Under the pieces are notes generated by a model. It saw only the letters and a program-made list of their open reading frames with translations. It made no database searches and was not told the origin of the DNA. The position numbers and the translations under genes are program-made. Shown in pieces: positions 1 to 8,582 of a stretch of 64,000 nt of DNA (its first letter is position 1; each line of letters begins with the position of its first letter). Origin of the DNA: Brucella anthropi ATCC 49188. Lineage in GTDB: Bacteria > Pseudomonadota > Alphaproteobacteria > Rhizobiales > Rhizobiaceae. The stretch is from positions 1-64,000 of the forward strand of contig NC_009668.1 of assembly GCF_000017405.1 (NCBI RefSeq). The letters run 5' to 3'.

Positions 1-2
1 CG

Positions 3-359
3 ATGAAGAAGACTCCGATTACCGAGCTCGATATTGATAGTCTTGATGAAGCCACGCTGATGGAATTGAACCGGCACATCGTTGAGCGATTGCAGTTTCT
101 CCATCAACAAAAGACAGCCGCTGTGCTGCAGGAGATTAAGATCGGCAGTGGCGTGATGTTTGAAGGGCCAGATGGTACGATGGTTCGAGGCTTTGTTATT
201 CGTCGCAATCGCAAGACGGTGACGGTGCACACGGATGACGACAAACAGTGGAATGTTTCACCGTCATTACTGAGCTTGACGGGTGGTCATATTATGGATG
301 AAGCACCAACAAGAGCAGGTCGGGTGGTGCCATTCTCAAAGCCTGACAGTCGGAAGTAA
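3..359 (+). CDS. Small hypothetical passenger protein of the IS66-like element (copy 1)
   Basis: A 118-residue protein identical to the one at 2303-2659. The N-terminus is acidic and helical (about residues 5-45). It is followed by a beta-rich segment (about 47-95) with GSGVMFEGPDGTMVRGFVIRR and KTVTVHTDDDKQWNVSPSLL stretches, which read like a small SH3/KOW-type barrel. I do not recognise a named family. It ends 6 bp before the stop codon of the oppositely oriented transposase. It does not resemble the usual TnpA or TnpB of IS66 elements and is on the wrong strand for them, so it is best described as a passenger or accessory gene. Its own upstream region is outside the window. Confidence 0.7.
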   Translation: MKKTPITELDIDSLDEATLMELNRHIVERLQFLHQQKTAAVLQEIKIGSGVMFEGPDGTMVRGFVIRRNRKTVTVHTDDDKQWNVSPSLLSLTGGHIMDEAPTRAGRVVPFSKPDSRK

Positions 360-365
360 GTGGGA

Positions 366-2045
366 TCAGGCTTTGGCGATAATGAGGCCTGCAAGCTCCG
401 GAATGGCTGTTTGTTGACTGGATATACCAAGCCGGTCGCCGAGATAATGCCAGAAGGAAAGCCGAAGCTTTTTGCAGGTCTTCATAAGGCCCAGCATGGT
501 ATCGCGGGCAATGCGTCCATCGTTGCTCATGGTGCCACCCGAGATTTTGCGTTTGGTGACGCAACTGCGCAGATCGTTCTCGGAGGCGTTGGTGTGCAAC
601 GGAATTTCCGGGCGTTCGAGAACCTTGAGCAGTTCTTCCTTGCGGCGTAGCAGGCGTGCCAACAGCTTGTCCAGCTCCATACAACCCGTCCGGATAGAGA
701 AGATGCGGTCAAACCGTTGCCGGAAAGCGCTGATTGATCCTGGTGAGGGGCTCTTCTGCCTGAATGCCTTGAGCGCCTTGTAGAAGCTCCAAATGAGATC
801 GCGTATATTTTCCACCCACCGGACGTGCTGTGGCGTCGCCGGCATCAGCTTTTGCAGCAGCCGCTCCGCATGCACCCAGCACAGCGCATGATTGCCAACC
901 CGGAACTGGCCGGCATCGTCGGAGATAATGACGGCATTGCCCAGCAGGCCGTGGTGGCGAACAGAACCCCAGATGCCCGCTTCCGCGACGACCCGAACCA
1001 TGTCCTTATCGAAGATGTCGACACCTTTTTGCGCCAGGTGTTCCAGAAAGGGGACCTGGTTGCTAAAGCGTTGAGGCGTGCGTGTTTGCAGCCTGGCGAT
1101 GACTGTCGGATCCACGCCATGTCGCGTCTTCAGATAATCAGAAGTAGCATCGTTAAGCACATAATCCTGATAATTGCCGCGCAAGAGCGACAGGAAGTTC
1201 AGGCGGGATTTTGTTTTCGTGGTGCGAAAGACGGTAAAATGCTCGCCGCCAATATGGGTGGTATAGAAGTTATCACGCGCATGACGGGCCCCGGTGTCAT
1301 CGACCGTTACATAGGCTTCCGACACCAGGCCAGCATGCAGAACGGCAGCATCCTCAGCAACAAAGCCATCCAGCCCCTTGGTGAGCAAACGCACAACCTG
1401 GCGTTTGGAGATGTCCATGCCGATGTCATTAAGCAGGGTCGACAACCGTTGCGCTGTGACCTGACCTTGCGCATGCAGCATCAGGCAGAGCCGCCTGAGG
1501 TTTGGGCCATAACCACCGACGATTCCGGCAGGTAACGGCGCAAGAATAGTCTTACCGTTCGGAGCAACCCAGCATTCGCGCCGGTAGTGAATAACCTCAG
1601 CGCGCAAAACTATATCGCGCACGTAATAGCTCTTGTAGCCCTTGAAGCGTGAACCGTCCGGAACACGGGCATGAAGAACCACATCCCGATCAACGCGCTC
1701 GACATCCAGTTTCGGTCCACGCGGCTTCTTCTTGCCCGCCTGCTTGTCCTGAGCTTTCGCGTCCGTTGCCTTATCCATGCCCGACGGTTTGAACGGCGGC
1801 CGTGGCGGCAGGTTTTTCAGTCGCGCAATTTCATCGCGAAGGAGTTGGTTCTCAACTTTAAGCCGGGTGTTTTCCAGACGGAGCTCGGCATTCTCCTTAC
1901 GGAGTGCTGTATTCTCAGCTTCCAGTTTTTCAAGCCGAGCCTCTGCACGTTCGGTTTTCTCAACCAAACCCGTGACCAGACTGCGCAACGCGTTCAGTGA
2001 AAGCGTGTCAGCATGCTTGGGCGAGGGAAGCATTCTCTTCGGCAT
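366..2045 (-). CDS. tnpC: IS66-family DDE transposase (TnpC type), copy 1
   Basis: A 559-residue transposase that would cut and join the element ends. Residues ~25-75 form a leucine-zipper-like coiled coil (repeated LEAENTALRKENAEL pattern), as in the N-terminus of IS66 TnpC. The catalytic core contains VDDTGARH (first Asp), IISDDAGQF (second Asp) and ASENDLR (Glu), followed by a short IS66-type C-terminal region. The four-cysteine zinc motif common in classical IS66 TnpC is not visible, and tnpA/tnpB are absent, which resembles the single-ORF (ISBst12-like) branch. It is intact and identical to the copy at 2666-4345. Confidence 0.9.
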   Translation of the reverse strand: MPKRMLPSPKHADTLSLNALRSLVTGLVEKTERAEARLEKLEAENTALRKENAELRLENTRLKVENQLLRDEIARLKNLPPRPPFKPSGMDKATDAKAQDKQAGKKKPRGPKLDVERVDRDVVLHARVPDGSRFKGYKSYYVRDIVLRAEVIHYRRECWVAPNGKTILAPLPAGIVGGYGPNLRRLCLMLHAQGQVTAQRLSTLLNDIGMDISKRQVVRLLTKGLDGFVAEDAAVLHAGLVSEAYVTVDDTGARHARDNFYTTHIGGEHFTVFRTTKTKSRLNFLSLLRGNYQDYVLNDATSDYLKTRHGVDPTVIARLQTRTPQRFSNQVPFLEHLAQKGVDIFDKDMVRVVAEAGIWGSVRHHGLLGNAVIISDDAGQFRVGNHALCWVHAERLLQKLMPATPQHVRWVENIRDLIWSFYKALKAFRQKSPSPGSISAFRQRFDRIFSIRTGCMELDKLLARLLRRKEELLKVLERPEIPLHTNASENDLRSCVTKRKISGGTMSNDGRIARDTMLGLMKTCKKLRLSFWHYLGDRLGISSQQTAIPELAGLIIAKA

Positions 2046-2176
2046 CGCAAAAGAGAATCATGATTTGCCAAAATCAGGAATCCCATAGCCATGAAATATC
2101 GATGCGGAACTCACGATATGCACAGTGTTTAATTTTTCTGACTTGGAATCAGAAACAGGGTCTTGGCCACCAAATT

Positions 2177-2208
2177 TGCCCCGCTTACCCGACAGGGTAA
2201 GCGGGGCA
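2177..2208. repeat. Junction of the two IS copies: abutted inverted ends around an 8-bp spacer
   Basis: The right end of copy 1 (TGCCCCGCTTAC, 2177-2188) is separated by CCGACAGG (2189-2196) from the left end of copy 2 (GTAAGCGGGGCA, 2197-2208). Because the spacer starts CC and ends GG, the whole junction can fold into a 14-bp perfect stem with a 4-nt loop. Eight bases is the target-duplication length of IS66 elements. The 8 bp to the right of copy 2 (TTGGTTAT, 4489-4496) do not match the spacer, so copy 2 is not flanked by a simple target duplication. Confidence 0.9.
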
Positions 2209-2239
2209 TATCCGTTGGCGGTGCCATTTTGTTGTGCAG

Positions 2240-2268
2240 TTGCACGGTGAGTTGCAATCTACCATAAT
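2240..2268 (+). promoter_or_regulatory. Putative promoter of the IS passenger gene
   Basis: TTGCAC (2240-2245) and CATAAT (2263-2268) are separated by 17 bp inside the left end of copy 2, 35 bp before the ATG at 2303. This fits a sigma70-type promoter, but it is inferred from consensus only. Confidence 0.4.
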
Positions 2269-2302
2269 TCCTTTTGCCCAAGAAGGTCGTATAGATTGCA
2301 CG

Positions 2303-2659
2303 ATGAAGAAGACTCCGATTACCGAGCTCGATATTGATAGTCTTGATGAAGCCACGCTGATGGAATTGAACCGGCACATCGTTGAGCGATTGCAGTTTCT
2401 CCATCAACAAAAGACAGCCGCTGTGCTGCAGGAGATTAAGATCGGCAGTGGCGTGATGTTTGAAGGGCCAGATGGTACGATGGTTCGAGGCTTTGTTATT
2501 CGTCGCAATCGCAAGACGGTGACGGTGCACACGGATGACGACAAACAGTGGAATGTTTCACCGTCATTACTGAGCTTGACGGGTGGTCATATTATGGATG
2601 AAGCACCAACAAGAGCAGGTCGGGTGGTGCCATTCTCAAAGCCTGACAGTCGGAAGTAA
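2303..2659 (+). CDS. Small hypothetical passenger protein of the IS66-like element (copy 2)
   Basis: A 118-residue protein identical to the copy at 3-359. I chose the ATG at 2303 because the same start is present in copy 1. An in-frame GTG at 2234 would add 23 residues but lies before the -35 box of the likely promoter. Key visible features are an acidic helical N-terminus and a beta-rich C-terminal half ending in a basic tail (VVPFSKPDSRK). The function is unknown. Because it sits inside the element boundaries it moves with the transposase, so a role in regulating transposition or aiding the element is possible but unsupported. Confidence 0.75.
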   Translation: MKKTPITELDIDSLDEATLMELNRHIVERLQFLHQQKTAAVLQEIKIGSGVMFEGPDGTMVRGFVIRRNRKTVTVHTDDDKQWNVSPSLLSLTGGHIMDEAPTRAGRVVPFSKPDSRK

Positions 2660-2665
2660 GTGGGA

Positions 2666-4345
2666 TCAGGCTTTGGCGATAATGAGGCCTGCAAGCTCCG
2701 GAATGGCTGTTTGTTGACTGGATATACCAAGCCGGTCGCCGAGATAATGCCAGAAGGAAAGCCGAAGCTTTTTGCAGGTCTTCATAAGGCCCAGCATGGT
2801 ATCGCGGGCAATGCGTCCATCGTTGCTCATGGTGCCACCCGAGATTTTGCGTTTGGTGACGCAACTGCGCAGATCGTTCTCGGAGGCGTTGGTGTGCAAC
2901 GGAATTTCCGGGCGTTCGAGAACCTTGAGCAGTTCTTCCTTGCGGCGTAGCAGGCGTGCCAACAGCTTGTCCAGCTCCATACAACCCGTCCGGATAGAGA
3001 AGATGCGGTCAAACCGTTGCCGGAAAGCGCTGATTGATCCTGGTGAGGGGCTCTTCTGCCTGAATGCCTTGAGCGCCTTGTAGAAGCTCCAAATGAGATC
3101 GCGTATATTTTCCACCCACCGGACGTGCTGTGGCGTCGCCGGCATCAGCTTTTGCAGCAGCCGCTCCGCATGCACCCAGCACAGCGCATGATTGCCAACC
3201 CGGAACTGGCCGGCATCGTCGGAGATAATGACGGCATTGCCCAGCAGGCCGTGGTGGCGAACAGAACCCCAGATGCCCGCTTCCGCGACGACCCGAACCA
3301 TGTCCTTATCGAAGATGTCGACACCTTTTTGCGCCAGGTGTTCCAGAAAGGGGACCTGGTTGCTAAAGCGTTGAGGCGTGCGTGTTTGCAGCCTGGCGAT
3401 GACTGTCGGATCCACGCCATGTCGCGTCTTCAGATAATCAGAAGTAGCATCGTTAAGCACATAATCCTGATAATTGCCGCGCAAGAGCGACAGGAAGTTC
3501 AGGCGGGATTTTGTTTTCGTGGTGCGAAAGACGGTAAAATGCTCGCCGCCAATATGGGTGGTATAGAAGTTATCACGCGCATGACGGGCCCCGGTGTCAT
3601 CGACCGTTACATAGGCTTCCGACACCAGGCCAGCATGCAGAACGGCAGCATCCTCAGCAACAAAGCCATCCAGCCCCTTGGTGAGCAAACGCACAACCTG
3701 GCGTTTGGAGATGTCCATGCCGATGTCATTAAGCAGGGTCGACAACCGTTGCGCTGTGACCTGACCTTGCGCATGCAGCATCAGGCAGAGCCGCCTGAGG
3801 TTTGGGCCATAACCACCGACGATTCCGGCAGGTAACGGCGCAAGAATAGTCTTACCGTTCGGAGCAACCCAGCATTCGCGCCGGTAGTGAATAACCTCAG
3901 CGCGCAAAACTATATCGCGCACGTAATAGCTCTTGTAGCCCTTGAAGCGTGAACCGTCCGGAACACGGGCATGAAGAACCACATCCCGATCAACGCGCTC
4001 GACATCCAGTTTCGGTCCACGCGGCTTCTTCTTGCCCGCCTGCTTGTCCTGAGCTTTCGCGTCCGTTGCCTTATCCATGCCCGACGGTTTGAACGGCGGC
4101 CGTGGCGGCAGGTTTTTCAGTCGCGCAATTTCATCGCGAAGGAGTTGGTTCTCAACTTTAAGCCGGGTGTTTTCCAGACGGAGCTCGGCATTCTCCTTAC
4201 GGAGTGCTGTATTCTCAGCTTCCAGTTTTTCAAGCCGAGCCTCTGCACGTTCGGTTTTCTCAACCAAACCCGTGACCAGACTGCGCAACGCGTTCAGTGA
4301 AAGCGTGTCAGCATGCTTGGGCGAGGGAAGCATTCTCTTCGGCAT
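2666..4345 (-). CDS. tnpC: IS66-family DDE transposase (TnpC type), copy 2
   Basis: Identical 559-residue transposase to that at 366-2045. It has an N-terminal coiled coil, DDE residues in VDDTGARH, IISDDAGQF and ASENDLR contexts, and a C-terminal IS66 extension. The start (ATG, 4343-4345) follows a ~140-bp right-end region without a strong Shine-Dalgarno sequence. The element is therefore potentially autonomous. Tandem IS copies with abutted ends can be very active substrates in several IS families; whether this holds for IS66 is not established. Confidence 0.92.
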   Translation of the reverse strand: MPKRMLPSPKHADTLSLNALRSLVTGLVEKTERAEARLEKLEAENTALRKENAELRLENTRLKVENQLLRDEIARLKNLPPRPPFKPSGMDKATDAKAQDKQAGKKKPRGPKLDVERVDRDVVLHARVPDGSRFKGYKSYYVRDIVLRAEVIHYRRECWVAPNGKTILAPLPAGIVGGYGPNLRRLCLMLHAQGQVTAQRLSTLLNDIGMDISKRQVVRLLTKGLDGFVAEDAAVLHAGLVSEAYVTVDDTGARHARDNFYTTHIGGEHFTVFRTTKTKSRLNFLSLLRGNYQDYVLNDATSDYLKTRHGVDPTVIARLQTRTPQRFSNQVPFLEHLAQKGVDIFDKDMVRVVAEAGIWGSVRHHGLLGNAVIISDDAGQFRVGNHALCWVHAERLLQKLMPATPQHVRWVENIRDLIWSFYKALKAFRQKSPSPGSISAFRQRFDRIFSIRTGCMELDKLLARLLRRKEELLKVLERPEIPLHTNASENDLRSCVTKRKISGGTMSNDGRIARDTMLGLMKTCKKLRLSFWHYLGDRLGISSQQTAIPELAGLIIAKA

Positions 4346-4601
4346 CGCAAAAGAGAATCATGATTTGCCAAAATCAGGAATCCCATAGCCATGAAATATC
4401 GATGCGGAACTCACGATATGCACAGTGTTTAATTTTTCTGACTTGGAATCAGAAACAGGGTCTTGGCCACCAAATTTGCCCCGCTTACTTGGTTATGCGT
4501 GTTCGGTAAGACGATGCTCGCAGGAGTGCTATGCAAGAGAAGAAGCGGGCGACGGCTTCATTGCATATGGCCATTGCTATCTCTGGCTGCGAAGAGATGC
4601 G

Positions 4602-5654
4602 TTATGCCAGGCTCATGCTTTCAAGCTGCATAGGCTGTCCGTTCGTCAGCCCTGCTCTCTTTGCCTGGGCCGACAAGTGTTGAGCGTAGGAAAAATTGTA
4701 GGGAGCGCTTGTCAGCAATGGCGCGCCGAACTTCGCCACGTCCTTCGGTACCAATCCAAATCGCGCCTTGAATGCCTTCGTAAATTGTGTACCGTCATTA
4801 AAACCGCATTGATAGGCTATTCTTTTCAGCGAGGCCGACGGTCCTGTCTGCCTCACCAGCGTTTGGTATGCACTGTCGAGCCGTTTATCGCGAATGACCT
4901 TCGCGACGCCTCCATCGGGTTCAAAAGCGCGATAGAGGTGTGAGCGCGAAACGCGAAAGTTTCGCATGATGGATTGGGGGCTGAGCGAGGGGTTGTTCAG
5001 GTTTTCATTGATGTGAGCGAGGATGCATTTACGCATCGTGAGGTTCACGGCTGCATTTTCGATGGCGTCGCCTTTGATGCTGGCATTCAGCAGAGAAAGC
5101 ATCGCTTCTTGCGCTGAATAGACCTCTGACGCACTCAATTTGCTGGCTACGTCGTGCAGTCCTCGTAAATAAGCAAACAGCAGACGCGTCATTGGTTCAT
5201 GGGCACGCAGAACGACGCCGTGCAGATTTCGCCACCCAACCACCTTTTCCAGCTCGTCGCGCGCAAGCATCACGGTGATGCGGCTTCCTTCATATGCCGT
5301 GCTTTGAACTGTCTGTGTGAAATCTATGATGACGATATCGCCAGGCTTGGCCCAGACGTCGACGCCGTTGAAATCGCCGCGTAAATCCCCAGCGGTTATG
5401 AGCTGGAGAATATATTGGTCGAGACCTCCATGTGCGATGATCTTAGGCGTGCGTAGATAGTTTTGGGTGTTGAAACGGGTCGAGCCAATTTGAAGGGAAG
5501 AGCTGATCGCACTGCCCCTTGCGAAGCCAAAAAGCTGATAATTTCGTATTTCTCCATCCAATGTGATTTCATACATTGGCTTCAGAACTTCACGCCAAAA
5601 ATCGTTACGTAATTGATCTTCGATCATATCTGTCGAAAAAGAGATCTGATTCAT
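4602..5654 (-). CDS. AraC-family transcriptional regulator
   Basis: A 350-residue cytoplasmic regulator. Residues ~30-210 form an AraC-binding-like sensor domain (DQYILQLITAGDLRG and VWAKPGDIVIIDF are typical cupin-type strands). Residues ~215-310 form the two helix-turn-helix motifs (ILAHINENLNNPSLSPQSI and SLKRIAYQCGFNDGTQFTKAFKARFG). About 35 residues follow the DNA-binding domain, slightly longer than usual. It ends 113 bp from the right end of IS copy 2, so the IS insertion did not disrupt it. The ligand and target genes are not evident; no adjacent gene is arranged as an obvious divergent target. The start is ATG at 5652-5654. Confidence 0.88.
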   Translation of the reverse strand: MNQISFSTDMIEDQLRNDFWREVLKPMYEITLDGEIRNYQLFGFARGSAISSSLQIGSTRFNTQNYLRTPKIIAHGGLDQYILQLITAGDLRGDFNGVDVWAKPGDIVIIDFTQTVQSTAYEGSRITVMLARDELEKVVGWRNLHGVVLRAHEPMTRLLFAYLRGLHDVASKLSASEVYSAQEAMLSLLNASIKGDAIENAAVNLTMRKCILAHINENLNNPSLSPQSIMRNFRVSRSHLYRAFEPDGGVAKVIRDKRLDSAYQTLVRQTGPSASLKRIAYQCGFNDGTQFTKAFKARFGLVPKDVAKFGAPLLTSAPYNFSYAQHLSAQAKRAGLTNGQPMQLESMSLA

Positions 5655-6235
5655 TATGGCTTGCCGACATGCCCAATCCGAGAAACAGTGGCTATCATAG
5701 CCCTGTTTATAGGGAGTTTGGAAGATCGATTATTGGTTCAGCTGCAAACGGATTGCTCGGGATCGCGTCGTCGTCATTTTGGCGTTTCAGGAGCTGCAAT
5801 TTTTGATGTAATGAGGCTGCCAATTTGATCAGTTCTTCGTTCTTTCCTGAAGACATAGTCAGCACCGGAGCGGACATGCCGGTGCCAAACGTGTTCTTAG
5901 GCAGGTGGTCAGCTGCTTTCGCATAAGCCGAGACACGTTCGGTGAAGCAAAAAAATGGGGCCGCTGAGATGCAAACTGATATTGGTACAGCTAATTTTCA
6001 GTATATAATAATCTAGAAAATTATTGCTCTATTCAAGATAGATGTACTTGTTCAATATAAGTCAAATAAAAAGAGGAGAAATTAATAAATATAGAACGAG
6101 TATATAATCTTTTATATATATAATTTTTATTTATAAATCATTTTAAGCTAATTGATGATCATCAATCGATGATAGTATAATTGCAGAATTATTTAATGCC
6201 ATTGTAATGATGGAATTTTTAAAAGGGAGATTGCA
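5655..6235. other. Gene-free region, strongly AT-rich in its second half
   Basis: 581 bp between the AraC regulator and a small exported protein. No convincing reading frame is present on either strand. From about 5980 to 6180 the sequence is extremely AT-rich, with runs such as tatatataatttttattta. That fits a horizontally acquired or H-NS-like-silenced promoter region for the gene at 6236, but no specific promoter can be assigned with confidence. Confidence 0.5.
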
Positions 6236-6511
6236 ATGAATAAATTTGCATTGATGCCATTGGTTATTGCTTCCATCCTTTGGGGAGCTGGCGGAGCTTT
6301 CGCGGTAGAAATGAGCAATATGAGCGTTCAAGTTGTGAACACATCAACCCAGAATAGCTCTTTTGCGCAGATTGCCGATGGTAGCAATCAACAAGAGTGC
6401 CGGCAAAAGGCGCGAACCATTTGCTATCCGTTGAGAGAGGTGCCCCACGAATATAATAACTGCATCAAGCGTGAAGTGGCAAAATGCATGGGCACGCCCT
6501 TCAAGTTCTGA
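6236..6511 (+). CDS. Small exported cysteine-containing protein, unknown function
   Basis: A 91-residue protein with a clear Sec signal peptide (MNKFALMPLVIASILWGAGGAFA, predicted cleavage after AFA at about residue 23). The mature part of ~68 residues has four cysteines spaced C-x7-C-x12-C-x7-C, suggesting two disulfides in the periplasm or outside the cell. A good ribosome site (AAAGGGAGA) precedes the ATG. It stands alone, ends in a strong hairpin terminator, and has an AT-rich upstream region. I do not recognise a family. A second exported small protein with a different cysteine pattern lies at 8583-8858, on the other side of the nucleoside hydrolase. Confidence 0.75.
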   Translation: MNKFALMPLVIASILWGAGGAFAVEMSNMSVQVVNTSTQNSSFAQIADGSNQQECRQKARTICYPLREVPHEYNNCIKREVAKCMGTPFKF

Positions 6512-6540
6512 TCGGATACTTGCTTCAGGATGAATGAATG

Positions 6541-6570
6541 CCTGGCACCGGAACTCCGGTGTCAGGTTTT
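6541..6570 (+). terminator. Rho-independent terminator after the small exported protein
   Basis: CCTGGCACCGG and CCGGTGTCAGG pair over 11 bp (one G-T pair) around a 4-nt loop, followed by TTTT. It lies 29 bp after the stop codon at 6511. Confidence 0.8.
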
Positions 6571-6725
6571 GCCGAATCGTACCCAATTTATGAGGCGGCA
6601 GATGACGCAGTTGAGCTCCCACCGCCTCGATTGCTTCTGTAATGCCTGCAATCCTGTGAGCAGGCAGACTATCTAAACAAGCAGAAATCTTATCGACCCG
6701 CGTTTCGCATCGATCGGATCATGCT

Positions 6726-7988
6726 TTAATTCTTCGAAACGGTGGTTAGCGGAACGACGATCTCTTTCCAGAATTTGTCTTCATCGATGTAGTTCTGAAT
6801 GGCAGCTTTCTGAGTGCCGACCGGTCCCGGTTTTGCCTCCGCATTACCTCCTATATCATTGTTGGTGAAAGCAAGGCTTCGGCCATAGTCGAGACCCATC
6901 TCGGTGTTCACGTCGACATAGACACCGGTGGCAGGTACAGCTGCGCCATCTTTGGGGCGAGGGGCGTTGTTCCAGGCAAGGACAATCGACGGGTCGATGA
7001 CATAGGCGGCCGCAAACAGGTCCCAGACGTTATCGGGTCCGAATGTGGTTCCGCCTTGCGCCTTGATCTGTTCTTCGCGTGCAAGCCAGAGTTTCTGAAT
7101 GCCGGGAGGGCTATTGTCGACCATTTTCCGATAGAGGTCCTCCGGCATTCCTCCCGTATGTTCATTGGCTTCCAGACCGGAGATCACCTGATTGCCATAT
7201 GCCTTGAAGGATTCGGAATTCGGATCGCCCCATTTCGACCTGACACTGATCTTGGCGGCTTCAGGGTCTGCCCACCAGTTGAACTCTGCCGATGCCGACG
7301 AATTCCCCGGAACGTAGAAGGCGCCGCCCATATAGACGATTTCAGCGACCTTCGATGGAAAGCTCGGATCCTTCAGGATGGCGCGTGCAATATTGGTGAG
7401 TGGACCAATTGCCACCAGCTTGACCTGGCCGGGATACTTGTTGACGGTGTCGACGAGAAAATCCACAGCGTCTCTGTTGCCATCCGGGTCCGGATTATCC
7501 AGGCCATACACCCGTTTATAGGATGGGGCCTCGCCATATTTATGCTTGTAGACGTCGGACCATTTTGCCGTCGGATCGGCATCGATCTCATTGCCCGCAT
7601 CCGGCCGCAGATAACCGCCCCAACCGGTGATAGGGCTGATTTGCAGTTCGGCTGCCAGCACTTCCGGGGTGGCTTTGTTTCCTCGCCAGTTGCGAATGCC
7701 GTAACGGCTGCCTTCGTAGATTGGCACCTCAGAGCCGAGCGCCTCCAGTTGTCGCGCGCCCGCGGCGACACCGGCTGGCATGGGTGTGTTTCCTGAAACG
7801 ACGGTTACGCCCAGCAGGTCGATGTTGGGAGCGCGCTCCAGTAGAAGCATGGCGGTGCCATCATCGAATAGCTCGACCATATCCGCGTCTAAAATGACTT
7901 TCGTGCGCGTTTCTTGAGAAAATGCAACGCCTGATACTGCCAGCGAACAAGTCAAAGTCCAGGCAAAGATAGACGGCCTGATATCCAT
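6726..7988 (-). CDS. Exported nucleoside hydrolase (inosine/uridine-preferring family)
   Basis: A 420-residue protein with an N-terminal signal peptide (cleavage near VAFSQ, residue ~24), so it acts in the periplasm or outside. The family cleaves the N-glycosidic bond of ribonucleosides to base plus ribose. The calcium-binding aspartate cluster is recognisable as DADMVELFDDGTAML instead of the usual DTDPGxDDA. The GPLTNIARA and GPDNVWDLFAAAYVIDPS stretches match other conserved blocks. Start ATG at 7988 is preceded by GGGAGGACAGA. The family is usually about 310 residues; this one is longer through the signal peptide and insertions. The altered first motif leaves substrate specificity uncertain. 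It is monocistronic. Confidence 0.85.
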   Translation of the reverse strand: MDIRPSIFAWTLTCSLAVSGVAFSQETRTKVILDADMVELFDDGTAMLLLERAPNIDLLGVTVVSGNTPMPAGVAAGARQLEALGSEVPIYEGSRYGIRNWRGNKATPEVLAAELQISPITGWGGYLRPDAGNEIDADPTAKWSDVYKHKYGEAPSYKRVYGLDNPDPDGNRDAVDFLVDTVNKYPGQVKLVAIGPLTNIARAILKDPSFPSKVAEIVYMGGAFYVPGNSSASAEFNWWADPEAAKISVRSKWGDPNSESFKAYGNQVISGLEANEHTGGMPEDLYRKMVDNSPPGIQKLWLAREEQIKAQGGTTFGPDNVWDLFAAAYVIDPSIVLAWNNAPRPKDGAAVPATGVYVDVNTEMGLDYGRSLAFTNNDIGGNAEAKPGPVGTQKAAIQNYIDEDKFWKEIVVPLTTVSKN

Positions 7989-8267
7989 TCTGTCCTCCCT
8001 TTGTGTTGATCGGTTCTCACAGATCGAAACAGGATGAATAAAATATTACACAGTTTTTTTGTCAACATGAGGCGGTGATGTATAGCGAAACATTATAGAA
8101 CAAATCAGCAGTCTAAATTATGGAGTTACAGTTAGAGTTTGGTCTGTGTCTATTAGAGTGCCGACGCGCCTACATATTCTGTAGCAATTATTTTTTCAGT
8201 GAAGGTTGCTACGGAGTTTCGGTTTTTTTGAAGTCGAGCGTCCCGGGCGTTTGTTGCATACTGGCGT

Positions 8268-8435
8268 CAGTTCCGGCGAGGCGAAAAATACTCTAACGAA
8301 ATAGTCCAATGATTTCCGTCGTTTATGAAGTGGCTGGATATTGATGGATGCTATCCCGAGAGAACAAGAGGCTGTTTGGGATAATTTCCGCGCCAGCAAA
8401 TTCAATGACTTACGTTTAGAAAATGCGAACGGGTT
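8268..8435 (+). repeat. Inverted repeat arm A (about 165 bp)
   Basis: This stretch is the inverse of 9043-9212 at roughly 85% identity by eye. The longest identical blocks are TCCCGAGAGAACAAGAGGCT plus following TGTTTG, and the stretch from CAGCAAATTC through TTACGTTTAGAAAATGC. The two arms enclose ~605 bp holding a small exported protein gene. A partial third copy of the outer end (GCCGGAACCGACCCAAT, 8475-8491) lies just inside arm A. Confidence 0.8.
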
Positions 8436-8582
8436 AAATTGAGACAGTTAAACGTACCATTTAGCCCTCTGCCGGAACCGACCCAATCAGCAAATGGAAA
8501 GCGTCTTTGGCTGCCGGGCGCTCGATCGTATGCTGAGCTGTGTACGTACCAATTCCGTTCGCACCCATGCACTAACGTCTTA

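Larger units (their letters stand above)
1..2188. mobile_element. IS66-like insertion sequence, copy 1 (left end outside window)
   Basis: This is the first of two copies of a 2292-bp element repeated with a period of exactly 2300 bp. By comparison with copy 2 its left end would lie about 104 bp before the window. The right end is visible: the terminal sequence TGCCCCGCTTAC ends at 2188 and is the inverse of the left end of copy 2 (GTAAGCGGGGCA). It carries a convergent pair of genes, a small passenger gene and a DDE transposase. GTAA-type termini and 8-bp target duplications are typical of IS66. I saw no difference between the copies over the parts compared. Confidence 0.9.
2197..4488. mobile_element. 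Complete IS66-like insertion sequence, copy 2 (2292 bp)
   Basis: The full element runs from GTAAGCGGGGCATATCC at the left to the inverse GCCCCGCTTAC at the right. The termini match perfectly over 12 bp and imperfectly over about 23 bp. It holds a rightward passenger gene (2303-2659) and a leftward transposase (2666-4345) that converge with 6 bp between them. About 105 bp of left-end sequence carries a likely promoter for the passenger gene, and about 140 bp at the right end precedes the transposase. Identity to copy 1 implies a recent duplication or transposition event. Confidence 0.92.

Noticed and set aside
4489..4601. Second IS remnant beside the AraC gene
   Set aside because: The 113 bp after the IS right end contain no terminal repeat or transposase-like coding sequence.
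8196..8405. 69-codon minus-strand frame over repeat arm A
   Set aside because: It follows the repeat sequence, has no ribosome site and no conserved features.
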